Assembly: GCA_003049485.1 (NCBI GenBank)
Contig: PYST01000188.1
Location: 1 to 64,000 of the forward strand
Origin: Ophioceras dolichostomum
Lineage: Eukaryota > Ascomycota > Sordariomycetes > Magnaporthales > Ophioceraceae
Length of the DNA stretch: 64,000 bases
Direction of reading: 5' to 3'
Part shown: positions 45,232 to 56,500 of the stretch, in pieces
Numbering within the stretch: the first letter of the stretch is position 1
How the letters are laid out: every line of letters starts with the position of its first letter
The notes under the pieces: model-generated
What the model saw: only the letters and a program-made list of their open reading frames with translations
The model's database searches: none
What the model was told of the DNA's origin: nothing
Translations under genes and position numbers: made by a program

Positions 45232-45338
45232 GGTCCCAAAGCATGTTGTCGCGATATCTCCACATCCTGTGACATTCCTTTGCGGCTTTTCTGTCTCGAA
45301 TCACCATCACACGCATGCGTTAGCGTCCGTCAAGCAGC

Positions 45339-46942
45339 ATGTCTTCACAACCTTCGCTTGCGGGCTCAAGACAGCGGAGGAGGCCTCTCGTGTCCACTGT
45401 GTTCTTGTCTCTACTATTTTTTTCAGGTATGGACACCCGGATACCCCTTCAGTGTAAACACGAGGACTTCGGCTGACGATGATAATGATGCTGATCCTCT
45501 GATGACTCAGGGGTCGCGCTCGCCCAAGTCAGCTGCGCGAACGTCACAATCGCCAATGCGGCGGAGGCAGATGTGGTTCGCAAGAATTGCCGAGAGATTG
45601 AAGGACGCCTAATGCTGGCATATGAGCTGGCCCAAAGCATCAACCTGGACGGGGTCGAGGTGATTCGTGGCGATGTCTACCACAGCGGGTGCGAGATCAC
45701 CGGCGTGCCGTGCATCATCCCTCCAATGTTCACCATCTCGAGCTCGACGCTCCAATACATCGGCGGCAACTTCGATGTCTGGTGGTTCCAGGGCCTTGAG
45801 AAGCTACTCTTCCCTAAGCTGCACACCATCATGGGCGGCCTGACCCTGAAGCGTACGCACAACCTCACCACGCTCGAGATCCCCAACCTCTCGCGCGTCG
45901 GGGGCGTCCTCCTCGAGTGCCCGGCGCTTACCAACCTGACCCACAACGGGATCGAGTCCTTCACCAAAGACGTCGGTGGCGTGACCTTCTGGTCGGCCGC
46001 CGTCGACTCGGTCGACAGCTTCTTCCGGAACCCGCTGAACATGTCGGACCGCAACAAGTGGATCGGCTCGTGGGTCGTGCTGGACAGCAACGACCTGCCG
46101 AACGTGAAAAAGGCCACCTTCGGGTGGTCGTACGTCGAGGTGGTCGAGGTCCGGGGGGACATTCGCCTCACGCTGGGCGGACCGAACACCACCGAGATGC
46201 ACATCGGAGAGTTGAGCCTGACCAGACGCGTGCCGGACGTCGAGCGCGCCTCGACGCTGCAGAAGCTCTCGGTCGGGACCGTCGACCTGGACCGGGTGAG
46301 CAGCGTCGCGCTCCCGTTCGACGACGTGGACGAAGTGCTGGTGAACAGCGACGCGCTGGAGTCCTTCGTCCTGCCGCCGCAGGCGGCGAACTGGAAAAAC
46401 CTCACCCTCAAAGTAGCGGGACGGAACCTGAGCCTTGGCCCTGAGAGCGACTGGACATGGCCGACCGGGGACATGTGGTCGCTATCAATAGTTGCGAAGC
46501 TCAACAGCGAGTTCTTGTGAGTAAGCCCTCTCTGTTTAGGCATTTCGCCCCCTTTTCTACTCCCCCCCTCCCCTGGCGTTGCCAAAACTGAGGTATGGGC
46601 AGCAAAAAAAAGGGAAAAAAAAGCATCCTCGCTAACGGAATCCCTCCTATTCGCAGCGCAAGCTTCTTCGAGACCCGCAACCCGAACGACGTCAACTCGA
46701 CGACCCGCCCGAGGGTGCTCGGCAAGGTCTACCTTGAAGGCCTTGCGGGGTCTAACTTCACCTGCGCTCCCTTCGACGAGCTGCAGCGCCAAGGTGTCTT
46801 GCCGAAGCAGTATAACTGCGACAACCTCACGAGCTCAGACAAGAGCGCGGCCGGCGTGGGTAGGTCGGGGATGGCGGCGGCGTCGAGCTTGTGGGTAACG
46901 TATGGGATATTGACCGCATCCGCCCTGGTCTTCGCTTGGTAG
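45339..46942 (+). CDS. GPI-anchored receptor-L-domain cell-wall protein
   Basis: Exons are 45339-45426, 45511-46516 and 46657-46942, giving 459 residues. The short first exon encodes a basic N-terminus and a hydrophobic core; after splicing the signal peptide ends in GVALAQ, which strongly supports the gene model. The mature part has the layout of fungal Ecm33-type wall proteins: the CREIEGRL start, parallel beta-helix-like repeats (LTTLEIPNLSRVGGVLLECP, ALTNLTHNGIESF) and several N-glycosylation sites. A Ser/Gly-rich stretch and a hydrophobic end (SSLWVTYGILTASALVF) form a GPI-attachment signal. It would act at the plasma membrane or cell wall. Ecm33 homologues support wall integrity, but this protein is divergent, so the role is inferred. 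Confidence 0.86.
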
Positions 46943-48812
46943 ACCTACCTCCGAACGTTCACTGCTCGGTCGCTGCCTTTTTGGAAGATGTATCACCGTA
47001 ATATCATAGACATCTAGACGCTGTTTAACCACGAAAGGGACGTTCGCGTGTGCATATCTTGGTCGAGGCCCGGCCGCATCCGACTAGTAGCGCTAGTACC
47101 TCAAACCTGAGTACCTAAGTAAAGGTAAGTAGGTAGGGACCTCGTAAACTGCGTGGTTGTTGCTCCTGGGTCACAACTTCGCACGTGTGCCTCTTTCCTG
47201 GACCGTTAACTTTAACCCTGTGCAACGACGCACGACGGGCTTGGCCCGCAACCCCGGTTCACCCGTCCGACCGGCTGAGCTAGGCACCTATGGTATGTAG
47301 AACCTTAGCAATCGGATTCCTACCTATTCATATCAGCCGGTGTATATTAGGAGTCATAGGGAGACAGAGATAGGCGGGGCCGGTTCTCCCTCCTTCGAGG
47401 ATAAACTGGCACTGCTGCTACCGGCTAAGTGAATCTTAAGGATCCACGTGGTAAGCAAGATTTCCCGTAAATTTCCCATGGGCTAACTCTGTAAGACACA
47501 TCTGGTCATTTTCTCGGGTGGGCGATACTTTCGTTTCCGCCCGCAGACAGTCTAATGTGGACGGTGGTCGTTATGCAAGGGTCCAAGATCTTGATTAACA
47601 TGCCCGATTTGTACAACGTTGTCGTTCGTGGATGGCTGGTTATTAGTGGCGAGGCGTCTGTCGAGAAAATTTTGTAGCATGTTTTACAGCACTGGAAGAT
47701 GCTTATGGTATATAGTACTAGTATTCACGCTGCTCTAACGCCAGCCGCCACTCGGCTGTCATCCTTTTAGGCCGGATTCGCCAAGCGATGAGCAGGGCGG
47801 TTGTTTGAAGAACGGACGGAGAAGCCCCAAGGATTCTCCTGCCAAGTATTGCCATCGTGACAAGTGAAGAAGAGGAAGAGGGGGGAAAGGGGAACCAGAA
47901 TCCATCGGCCGAAGATACCCCGCCACACGGGACGAAGCGAAAGCACATCCAATGGATTGACCTATAATGATCGGGGAATCGGGAGAACCTCAGTTGGGCC
48001 TTGAACGTCTACACCTCAAAGCGGGAACTATTCCTGGGGACAGTAATATCCTGACGGCACGAAATAGTGTTTGGTTGACACGAGACTCGAATGGGTCTTG
48101 AGCTGAGGGGCTCAGCTCATGAAGGAGTGAATTTTATGCCCGATACTATCGAGCCGTATCCACTAGTAGTTGCTACCGGAGCATCAACTTGAAGTCTTGC
48201 TCGGACTCTGACCTCACTATAAACGGCTCGACTAATAACCCAGCTCCGACCCACCCAATAGCCGTACAAGACTAGAAAAGTCTCGATCACCATCCCGTGC
48301 TACCTGCCTTCTCGGCGCAGAGCTTCTTCCTGGAGGCGAGTATAAGGGAATAAAATGTGGCTGACCTGCCTGCCTGCCAAGCTGCCATCAGGCCGTGCCG
48401 TCCTTGCGCGCCATCGTGGTCGGCACATTGGGAAACTGGGTGGTATTCGGACTGGATCGGACATCCGCAATGCTCCCCTGGAGGTAGCTCGAACCTACCT
48501 CTCGATTCCCAGCTGCCCATAACGGCGCTTACCAATTATTTGATCTTCCAATATTCCTGCATGGAAGCTACTACATCGGCAGGAAAGGTAGCCGGGCCTG
48601 GACGGGCGGCAACCGGCGAAACCTTTTTTCACTAGTGAACCTCCCCCGCCCGCCAGGGACAATGGCATGCACCCTTCTGGGCTGGATCCCGGGAGGAGGT
48701 TGCTAGGCACTGGTCTGGGCAGGTCATCGCGCGGGGTCTCCGCAGGTTCCTTGGGGACGGCTGCGAGGGTGACTCTTGGCTGCGTCCCGCCTGGGCGCTG
48801 GGCAGGGGATGG
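46943..48812. other. Intergenic
   Basis: About 1.9 kb without a supported gene. Contains AGTACCTAAGTAAAGGTAAGTAGGTAGG-type sequence at about 47111-47139. Confidence 0.45.
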
Positions 48813-48818
48813 TATATA
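48813..48818 (+). promoter_or_regulatory. TATA box of the BBE-like gene
   Basis: TATATA in GGTATATAGAC lies about 125 nt upstream of the ATG at 48941. Confidence 0.55.
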
Positions 48819-48940
48819 GACAAATGCCCCTCCTCACTGCCGTGGCGCCCTTTGCGGCCCGAGGCCTGTCTCGGAGCTCTAGAGAGCAGGTGGTAGCTAG
48901 GTGCTTACACATTGCTCTCACCTAGTTCACAACAGCAACT

Positions 48941-50956
48941 ATGTGGCTCTCCTCGATCCCAGTCGGCGTCACTCTCCAGCTGCTCCTCCATGCGAGGGCA
49001 GCCTGGGCCGCCGCCAACTTCGCCTTCGAGGGAGACGAGCTCCGAGCCGAAGAGACAGTCAACTTCCCCGCCATCGCTTTCGGGGATGCTGATACGCCCC
49101 GCTCGTCGCCGGGGGGCCGCACAGGCAGCGCCCCAGCGTGCAAGCTCCAGCCAGAGGACGCGGCGTGGCCAGCGCTGGAGGAATGGGCCAAGCTGAACAG
49201 CACGCTCGGAGGCGCGCTACTCCACCCGAACCCGCCGGCGATCGTGTGCTACCGCAACGACCCGGCTTACGACCGCGACCAGTGCAACTGGTTGCTGACC
49301 AACGGCTCCTCGTCGCACTTCTACCTGGACGACCCTCTCACCGTGTTGACGCGCTGGACACAGGGCGATTCGTGCCCGCTCAACATACGGCCGACGGGGA
49401 ACTGCACCAGAGGTGGGTTCCCCTACTACGTCGTCAACGCGACGACGGTGCGCCAGGTGCAGATCGCGGTCAACTTTGCCAGGAACAAGGACATCAGGCT
49501 TATCATCAAGTGCGTGAATGGATGCCACATACCTCCCCCTAACAAACCAATAAGTAGATCAGATCATCAGACTGACTGCCGCGCGAGCGAGAAAACTGCT
49601 GACTCCGATGAAAACAGGAACACCGGCCACGACTTCGTGGGCAAATCCGCCGGCCGCGGCGCCATCAGCATCTGGACGCACCACCTCAAGTCCTTCGAGT
49701 TCATCCCCTCCTTCCGCATCGGCCCCTACAACGGCATGGCCGCGCGCGTGGGCGCCGGTCTCGAGAGCTGGGAGATGTACGCGCACATGCGGCGGCACAA
49801 CATCCACCTCGCCGTCCCCGGCGACAGCACCGTGGGGCCGTACGGCGGCTGGATGGCCGGAGGCGGGCACCACAACCTGGCGTCGTACGTGGGCCTCGGC
49901 TGCGACCAGGCCCTGAGCATCCAAGCCGTCACGGCCGACGGCCGGTTCGTCACGGCGGACTACAACACGAACCCGGACCTGTTCTACGCCCTGCGCGGCG
50001 GCGGGCCCTCGACGTACGCAGTCGTCACATCCGTGATCGTCAAAGCCCACCCTGCCCTGGAGGTCGTGCAGTCGCCCCTGCGCTTCTCCACGGCGCTGAT
50101 CGGCGCGAACCGGACCGACGTGAACGAGATCTTCTGGACCGGCGTGAGCGCCACGTACTGGTTCTGCAAGCACGCCACCGACGCGGGTGGGACCGTGTAC
50201 GACTACATCTCGCCCGTGGGCGATAGCCCCGCCGACGGCTTCACCTTCCAGTCCGACTTCGAGATGCCCGCCGTCGGCGCAGCAGCGGCGCAGGCGTTCG
50301 TGCAGCCGCTCTACGACTCGCTCAACGCGCTGGGCATCAACGTCACGAACCCGACCCCCAAACCGTCCCCGCGCTCTAACGACACCAGCGGCGGCAAGGG
50401 CGACGTCCCAGGAGACTCGCGTTTCACCACCCGGCTGTTCCCCCGCAAGAACTGGGAGGACTCGTCCCTGTTCGCGGCCACGATGGTGCCCATCCGAAAA
50501 GCGGTCGAGTCCGGCTACACGTTCCACGGGATCCACATGAAGCCCTGGGCGTCCGTCGCGGGCTGGCCCGGGGTAGACAGCGGCGTGAACCCTGCATTCC
50601 GCGCCACGCAGATGCACGCCGACCTGTTCGACCGCGCGCAGGTCAACGTCAACGCCAACGCGACGCGGTGGCTCGAGACCTGGCGCACGCTGAACGCCCT
50701 CATGCAGGCCATACGCGACGTGACGCCGGGGCCCGAGGGGGGTGCGTACGTGAACGAGGCGGACAGGCTGGAGCCCGGGTGGCAGAGGAGCTTTTGGGGG
50801 GAGAAGTACGAGAAGCTGGTGGGGATCAAGAGGAGGAGGGATCCGTGGGGGGTATTTTATGCGGCGACGACGCCGGGGAGCGAGGAGTGGGAGGTGAGGA
50901 CGGCGGATGGGCTGCCGACGCAGAATGGGAGGTTGTGTCGGGTTGGTGCGCCGTGA
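48941..50956 (+). CDS. Secreted BBE-like FAD-linked oxidoreductase
   Basis: Member of the berberine-bridge-enzyme-like (VAO/PCMH-type) flavoproteins. Exons are 48941-49509 and 49618-50956, giving 635 residues. The intron (GTGCGT...AACAG, 108 nt) is a multiple of three and has no stop, so the unspliced frame stays open; it is called because its removal restores IKNTGHDFVGKS, the invariant block of the family. The signal peptide is at 1-23. The FAD domain continues with GAISIWTHHLK, PGDSTVGPYGGWMAGGGHH and the Cys in VGLGCDQAL. The BBE C-terminal motif is W-x-x-x-F-W-G-x-x-Y-x-K-L. Such enzymes oxidise sugars, alcohols or metabolites with O2 and make H2O2. Whether the flavin is bound covalently cannot be told. 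Confidence 0.92.
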   Translation: MWLSSIPVGVTLQLLLHARAAWAAANFAFEGDELRAEETVNFPAIAFGDADTPRSSPGGRTGSAPACKLQPEDAAWPALEEWAKLNSTLGGALLHPNPPAIVCYRNDPAYDRDQCNWLLTNGSSSHFYLDDPLTVLTRWTQGDSCPLNIRPTGNCTRGGFPYYVVNATTVRQVQIAVNFARNKDIRLIIKCVNGCHIPPPNKPISRSDHQTDCRASEKTADSDENRNTGHDFVGKSAGRGAISIWTHHLKSFEFIPSFRIGPYNGMAARVGAGLESWEMYAHMRRHNIHLAVPGDSTVGPYGGWMAGGGHHNLASYVGLGCDQALSIQAVTADGRFVTADYNTNPDLFYALRGGGPSTYAVVTSVIVKAHPALEVVQSPLRFSTALIGANRTDVNEIFWTGVSATYWFCKHATDAGGTVYDYISPVGDSPADGFTFQSDFEMPAVGAAAAQAFVQPLYDSLNALGINVTNPTPKPSPRSNDTSGGKGDVPGDSRFTTRLFPRKNWEDSSLFAATMVPIRKAVESGYTFHGIHMKPWASVAGWPGVDSGVNPAFRATQMHADLFDRAQVNVNANATRWLETWRTLNALMQAIRDVTPGPEGGAYVNEADRLEPGWQRSFWGEKYEKLVGIKRRRDPWGVFYAATTPGSEEWEVRTADGLPTQNGRLCRVGAP

Positions 50957-51489
50957 GTTGAGTTCGTTGGGGGGAATGGCGGTTGCTGTTGGGCAGCACA
51001 GCAGTGATTCGGATAGGGCATCTATGGGTTGCTTTGAATACTCGAAGGAACCAGAGGGAAATGGCCTGGCCTAGTACCAACTAAATCGCAGTAGTGGGGG
51101 AATCTGTTGAAAAAGTAAGTTAGCGACTGGGGTATGAGAAGTCTACCTAGCAAGGTACCGAGGAAGGTAATAGAGGTGCTCCGTAAACAAAATCACTACC
51201 TAGATACTTTGACGCGATCCAGACGTAACAATATGCTTGCTTCTGTGCACGCCGATGCCGCGAGGTAGGTACCTGCCGCAGGTACCTTAGGCACTTAATG
51301 ACCGAACGAGGGGGTTTAGGCAAGAGGCAGAGGCTTAGGGTGAAGTTAACGCAGGACAATTGGGTCTTTTAGAGACCAAGATGGCCTCCTAAGGCATGGT
51401 GCTTTTTAATTGAGGATATAGAAAGGAACACCTAAGCGGCCGTCACATTGTCCATAGTGGCGGCCTTGGCACAAACGACGTAATCATCA
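50957..51489. other. Convergent 3' intergenic region
   Basis: No gene. Contains several GGTACC palindromes, including GAGGTAGGTACCTGCCGCAGGTACC at about 51262-51286, where two copies flank TGCCGCA. Confidence 0.5.
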
Positions 51490-52422
51490 TCAGTCCGAGT
51501 CGTCGCTATCGCTGCCGCTGCCGCCACTGTCGCTCCCACTGCCGCGATGCTCGTCCTTCTTGTGTTTCTTATCCTTGTCCTTCTTATCCTTCTTGTGTTT
51601 CTTGTGTTTCTTGTCCTTGTGTCCGCCGCCGACGTGACTATGTTTGGCGCCGATAGATGTTAGCGGGGACGACGACGCGGAGGGAAGGGCGGCGGGATGA
51701 CAGCGAGGGATAAGTGAACAGGTAGGTATGAATGGTGTGAATGGGTAAACCGTGAACAGGGAGGTAAGTAACTCACGGCTTGATCTTCTCCTCGGCGAAG
51801 TGTCCGCCCACACTGCCAGCCAGCCCCGCGACAACGGTGGCTAGGCCACCACCGCCCATCGCATGGGCTGCGACACCCGCAGCACCAGCGCCCAGGACAG
51901 CGCCAGCGAGGCCACGCTCGTCGCCGGGACCGCCGGGACCGCCGGGGCCGCCCTGCTGGTATGGTTGCTGGCCTCCGGGGTATGGCTGCTGGACGCCTTG
52001 GTGGTACGGCGGCTGACCGCCCTGGTACGGCCCCTGCTGGTTGTAGCCCTGCGGTTGTTGCTGCGGGGGATAGCCCTGTTGTTGGTACTGCGCCGGGGGC
52101 GGACCGCCCGGGTATCCGGCGGGAGGCGGGCCTCCGGGGTATCCGGTCGGGGGAGCGCCCGAGTAGCCTTGCTGCGGCGGGGGGTAGTAGTTGCCGCCCA
52201 GGAAGGAGGATGGGAAGGAAAGGTTTGCGTTAGCAGATCGTTGATCGTTGATCGTTGATCGCGGTCTGCTGGGAGAGCTGGGCAAATGCGCCGTGCAGCT
52301 GAAATCTAACGAACCTGGGGAGGCGGGCCTCCGTAGCCCTGCTGCTGCTGGCCGTAGCCCTGCTGGTACTGGCCCTGGCCTTGCTGCTGGCCGCCGCCGC
52401 CGTAGTAATCTTGCGCGGACAT
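51490..52422 (-). CDS. Prion-like Gly/Gln/Pro-rich protein with glycine zipper
   Basis: Exons are 52422-52315, 52171-51777 and 51637-51490, giving 216 residues. There are three parts. Residues 1-125 are rich in Gln, Gly, Tyr and Pro with repeats such as GYPGGPPPA, a composition typical of phase-separating or prion-like regions. Next is a glycine-zipper-like segment of small residues (GLAGAVLGAGAAGVAAHAMG and LATVVAGLAGSVGGHF). The tail has a Lys/His-rich block (DKKHKKHKKDKK) followed by Ser/Asp/Gly. The exon 1-2 join keeps GPPPQ-QGYSG in register, and exon 2-3 gives KIKP-HVGGGHKDKK. The layout resembles plant glycine-rich protein A3 and fungal XYPPX-repeat proteins of unknown function. Confidence 0.8.
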
Positions 52423-53412
52423 TCTGTTGGTTGGGTTCGTCGCCGATTCTAATGGGTTGGGTCGGTGTGGGTAAATGGTTTCTGGCTTCTGCGGGGAAGC
52501 AAGTGCGAGGGGTTCGCTGGGAGGACCGGACTGTCAATGGAGGCGATGGAGGAAAGGGAAGAACAAAGAAATAGGCAAAGATGAACGGGGAATCGGCGCG
52601 AATGAAGACGGTGATTGTTGGCTACCGCTTGCCTGGTGGTTGTGTGGATGATGACGACGCGCGAGACAAAGAAGAAGGAGGCCGCCGCGGCCAGTCTCTG
52701 GCTGCGTTACCTCGCACTTGCTCACTCACGGGTCAGCTCAGGAACCATCATCACTCGCTTGCTGCGCGTCCTCTGCCCCTCAACCCCTCAATCTCAGCTG
52801 TCATCGCGCCACTCGCCGGCAGACCCTTGCTGCGCGGGGGTATCGACGGGAAATTAGGGGGAATGTCGGTGACACAATCGTGGCGCAGCCAGAGCCCTGT
52901 TTAGCTGTCAAAAATTCCAATGAACGAGACATTTAGTTACGTTAGGGCGTAGACAGCTGATGTCATCAATTGAATTTTAGGTCCGACCGGGAAGCATTAG
53001 GCTGTTCTGCCCGCCGCGAAGCCCTGGAACCTGGCCTCGATTCAGAGACAGGAGGAACTCAATGTTTACTCTCATCTTTCGAGAAGGTTGCGCGATACGG
53101 CCAAGTAAATGCTATTCGCCAAAACAATGCCCCTATCGCGTCCCGGTCTTCCGAGTAGGCCAACGAACAATTCCCAGACACACGCGACCCAAGATGCAGC
53201 CAGCATCTGACTGCCGGGCTGTTGAGGTCGGGGTGCGGGGGACCGTTGATCTCTGCGAGTGTGCGGCGTTTCCATCACCCCTCGCCCCCGAGAGCTTTGC
53301 CATACCGACTGGCGATGGCTTCCCCTCGAGCCCCCAAACCGAACCGAAGCATTGAAACCCCGGCCCTTGTACATATTTGTATGCAACGCCTTGACGTTCC
53401 GAGTAACGAGCG
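52423..53412. other. Divergent intergenic region
   Basis: Shared promoter region between the prion-like protein and the HET gene. No gene supported. Confidence 0.45.
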
Positions 53413-55359
53413 ATGTCTTCTTCTTCTCTTACCTCGCAGTACGAATACAACCCGCTCGCCGCGCCGGAGTCCTTCCGGATCGTGGAGGTCCTCCCCGGCA
53501 GGATCGAGGATGCGATCCGGTGCGTTCTACACCCCGTCGAATGGACCGACAAGCCCCAGTACGAGGCCGTCTCCTACGCCTGGGGCGACCCCAAGGCGAG
53601 GACTCGCATCATCTGCGGGAAGGGGGACGTCCTGGACGGAGCGGGACTGGACATCACCAAGAATCTGCACTCGGCCCTTCTGCATTTCCGCTATGAGGAC
53701 CGGTCGAGGTTCCTGTGGGCCGATGCCCTGTGGTAAGCACATTACTGCTCTTGGCTATCGCCCACACTCCCGCCACCCGCTCGACTAACACGGTTCCTCA
53801 AACTATGCGGCAGCATCAACCAGCGCGACATCCCCGAGCGCGGGCTGCAAGTCAAACAGATGAAGCGGATCTATGAATCCTCCCAGCGCGTGCTCGTGTG
53901 GCTCGGCCCGGACTCGGAGTCGCCCCTCCCGCCACAGGCCTCCCTCGCGATCGACACCGTCCGGCGCATCACGCAGTACCTCATCGCGCGCCTCGACGTC
54001 TCGCTCGACGAGCTCAAGCGCCAGGACAACATGTACCCGGACCTCCTCTTCCCGAACCGGTCCCGCGTTCCCTTGCCGGACGCGTGCGACGTCTTCGTCA
54101 CGCCGGACATGTGGCGCGCCCTCCTGTGGTTCTATTCGCACGCCTACTTCACGCGCGTGTGGGTGATCCAGGAGGTCAACGCGCACCGCGAGCGGCTGGT
54201 GCACTGCGGGCGCTCGGCCATCGAGTGGTCGCAGGTCGAGCTGGTGGCGGGCTACATCGTGCTGGAGACGGCTTTTTCGAAAAGCAGGGGTTTTTCCAAG
54301 GCGCACTGCTGGTGGGTGTCCACCGTGGCCACGGAGCTGCGGCACGCGCGCAACTGGCTGCACATGCTGTACCTCGCGTCCAACTTCTCGGCATCGGACC
54401 CCAGGGACGTCGTGTACGGCCTGAGAGGGATGATGCGCCTGGAGCGGGAGGACGCGGCCGCGATGCTCAACCCGGACTACGGCAAGACGACTCTGCAGGT
54501 GTACCGCGACTCGGTCGAGGCGGCGCTGCTGGACTACGGCGGCTCGACGAACGTGCTGGTGTACAGCAGCGGCAGGGCCGACGAGGAGCCGCCGTCGTGG
54601 GTGCCGCGCTGGGACAGGGCCATGCTGTTCCGCAACCCGTTTCGGTTCGGGAAGCCGGTGCCGTGGCGGCCTGCGGGGGACAGGAAGGCTGTCTGGAGCA
54701 TCGACCGGGATGGGTTCGTCCTGACGGTCGCGGGCCTGGTGGTGGACTCGGTCGAGCTGGTCGCGCCGTACCGGGAGACGCTTTTCGGAAACGTGATGAT
54801 GGCCTCGGAGGAAGGGCGAGGGGCGCTGAGAAGTGCTTGGGAGAGAATCCTCGCCACCGTGGCGCAAGCGAGGCCTTCGTCTGTCGTTGCGCCGCTAGAT
54901 GAAGAAATTCTCACTACGGTCGCGACATCGTTCTCATTTGGGCTTGACGACAAGTGCAGTCCCGCGGAGCCGAGCCTCCTCATGCGTAACTTTGTCGCAT
55001 ATCTCGAGCAGCTTCTTGATGGGGAGACTTTCGGCCGGTTTGTTGCGCCGGCTGTCTGGCAGTCTGCCGCAGAAGGTGGCGGCTCGGCCGCCGCATTCGG
55101 GAAGCCTGTGTGGGACTTTGAGTACCCTCAATCCAGCGTGTTTGTAACGCGGGAGAGGAGACTGATCGGATGCTCCGTGGATCTGGCTGAACCTGGAGAC
55201 GTCCTGTTTATCCCGCTAGGTTGTTCGTATCCGCTCATCCTTCGCCCCAACGGCGATCCCGGCGGCGACCGCTTCCGGATCAGTGGCTACTGCTTTGTTC
55301 ACGGGATCATGTATGGCGAGATAGGAAATTTTCCAGAAATGCAACTCAAAATTATCTGA
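53413..55359 (+). CDS. HET-domain (heterokaryon incompatibility) protein
   Basis: Exons are 53413-53732 and 53814-55359, giving 621 residues. The HET domain is at about 47-205 and has its three usual blocks: YEAVSYAWGDP, LWADALCINQ (rebuilt across the intron by TG plus C) and RVWVIQEVN. HET domains trigger cell death when different fungal individuals fuse, but most genome copies have no tested role. The C-terminal 400 residues have no added motif; the end resembles other HET proteins (LAEPGDVLFIPLGCSYPLIL, then FRISGYCFVHGIMYGE). There is no WD40, ankyrin or NB-ARC region. It is followed on the same strand, after 230 nt, by the HD-domain gene. Confidence 0.93.
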
Positions 55360-55589
55360 ATTTGGTACGGGTTAACCGGTTGTGGTTGGGTTGGGTGGGC
55401 TGGGAAAGCTACTCCCAAGCTGGGCGCGGACTGCTCCTTGCCAAGACGACGGATCGCGCCTGGTCACATGTGGCGGGAGCTAAGCTGCGGCTCAGACCGC
55501 TCTCTGAAGTTTCTTTGTCACCTCGTCTCCCGTTATTCTCGAACTGGAGACATCGCCACTACGAAATCTCCCGCCGTTCAAACACAACA

Positions 55590-56270
55590 ATGTCACTCAT
55601 CAGCGATGCGATCAAGTCAGAACTCCGGGAGCGTTACTCGGCTGCCGGCCGTTTCTATCACACCATGGCGCACGTGGAAGCTCTCCTAGCCCTGCTTCAA
55701 CAGCACCGCGCACAGTTCTCCGACCCGGAAGCTGTGGAGGCAGCAATATGGTTCCACGACGCCATCTACGACGCCGAGAGACGAGACAACGAGGAAGAAA
55801 GCGCCAAGCTAGCCGTCTACAATCTCACGTGCGACGTCGAATCCTCCCCCGCACCAGTGCCAGCAGCCGAGGTGGAAGCGCACCGGCAGCGCGTCGCCCG
55901 GATCCGCGACATGATCCTGGCGACCGCGACGCACACGGTCCCGGAGTTCTCGGGCGACGACGATGCGGCTGCTGCCGTCGAGGACGCCAGGATGTTCCTC
56001 GATATGGACCTCAGCATCCTTGGTGCACCCGAGGAGGTGTTCGATGACTACGAAGTTGCTGTTCGTCAGGAGTATGCTTGGGCCGATGACGAGATGTGGC
56101 GGCGCGGGCGAGCGGAGGTGTTGAGGTCGTTTTTGGGGAGGGCCTACATCTATCATTCGGGGCTGTTTCGGGGCCTATTGGAGGAGCATGCGCGTGGGAA
56201 CCTTGCGAGGTCGCTGAGTCGGCTCACCGGGTCTGAGCATGGTGTGGCGCCTTCGGCTGGGACATATTGA
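55590..56270 (+). CDS. HD-superfamily metal-dependent phosphohydrolase
   Basis: A 226-residue protein from ATG 55590 (ACAACAATG context). The HD metal-binding residues are visible: the early His in YHTMAHVEALL, the HD pair in WFHDAIYD, and a late Asp in MFLDMDLSILG. The pattern YHTxxHV...FHDxxYD...DxDLSILG matches the small predicted HD hydrolases common to bacteria and fungi. Residues 83-94 (Ser/Pro/Ala) look like a loop insertion. Substrates of this group are unknown; nucleotides are likely. There is no signal peptide. Confidence 0.88.
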   Translation: MSLISDAIKSELRERYSAAGRFYHTMAHVEALLALLQQHRAQFSDPEAVEAAIWFHDAIYDAERRDNEEESAKLAVYNLTCDVESSPAPVPAAEVEAHRQRVARIRDMILATATHTVPEFSGDDDAAAAVEDARMFLDMDLSILGAPEEVFDDYEVAVRQEYAWADDEMWRRGRAEVLRSFLGRAYIYHSGLFRGLLEEHARGNLARSLSRLTGSEHGVAPSAGTY

Positions 56271-56500
56271 AGAGTGTATTGGAGGCAGGGTGTGGAGAAT
56301 AGGTATTTGTTGTGTTGAACGACGTCTGTCTAAAGCAGTATCTACACTGCTTGACCGGGCCATTCCATCGGCTTCCAGTTGCTTCCATCCCTACTACTGT
56401 TAGAAAGCACCCTAACATCTGTAAGTGCCCACCTCATTCCCGTATTAGGATAGTCCTTTGCCTGACTCTAATCTTCCACAGTACGTTACAAAACGTACGT

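Noticed and set aside
47405..47425. CTGGCACTGCTGC, which could encode W-H-C-C like the CCxC zinc-finger family
   Set aside because: Only 13 bases match copy A; the next residues lack the third Cys and the Asn, and no later Cys pattern follows.
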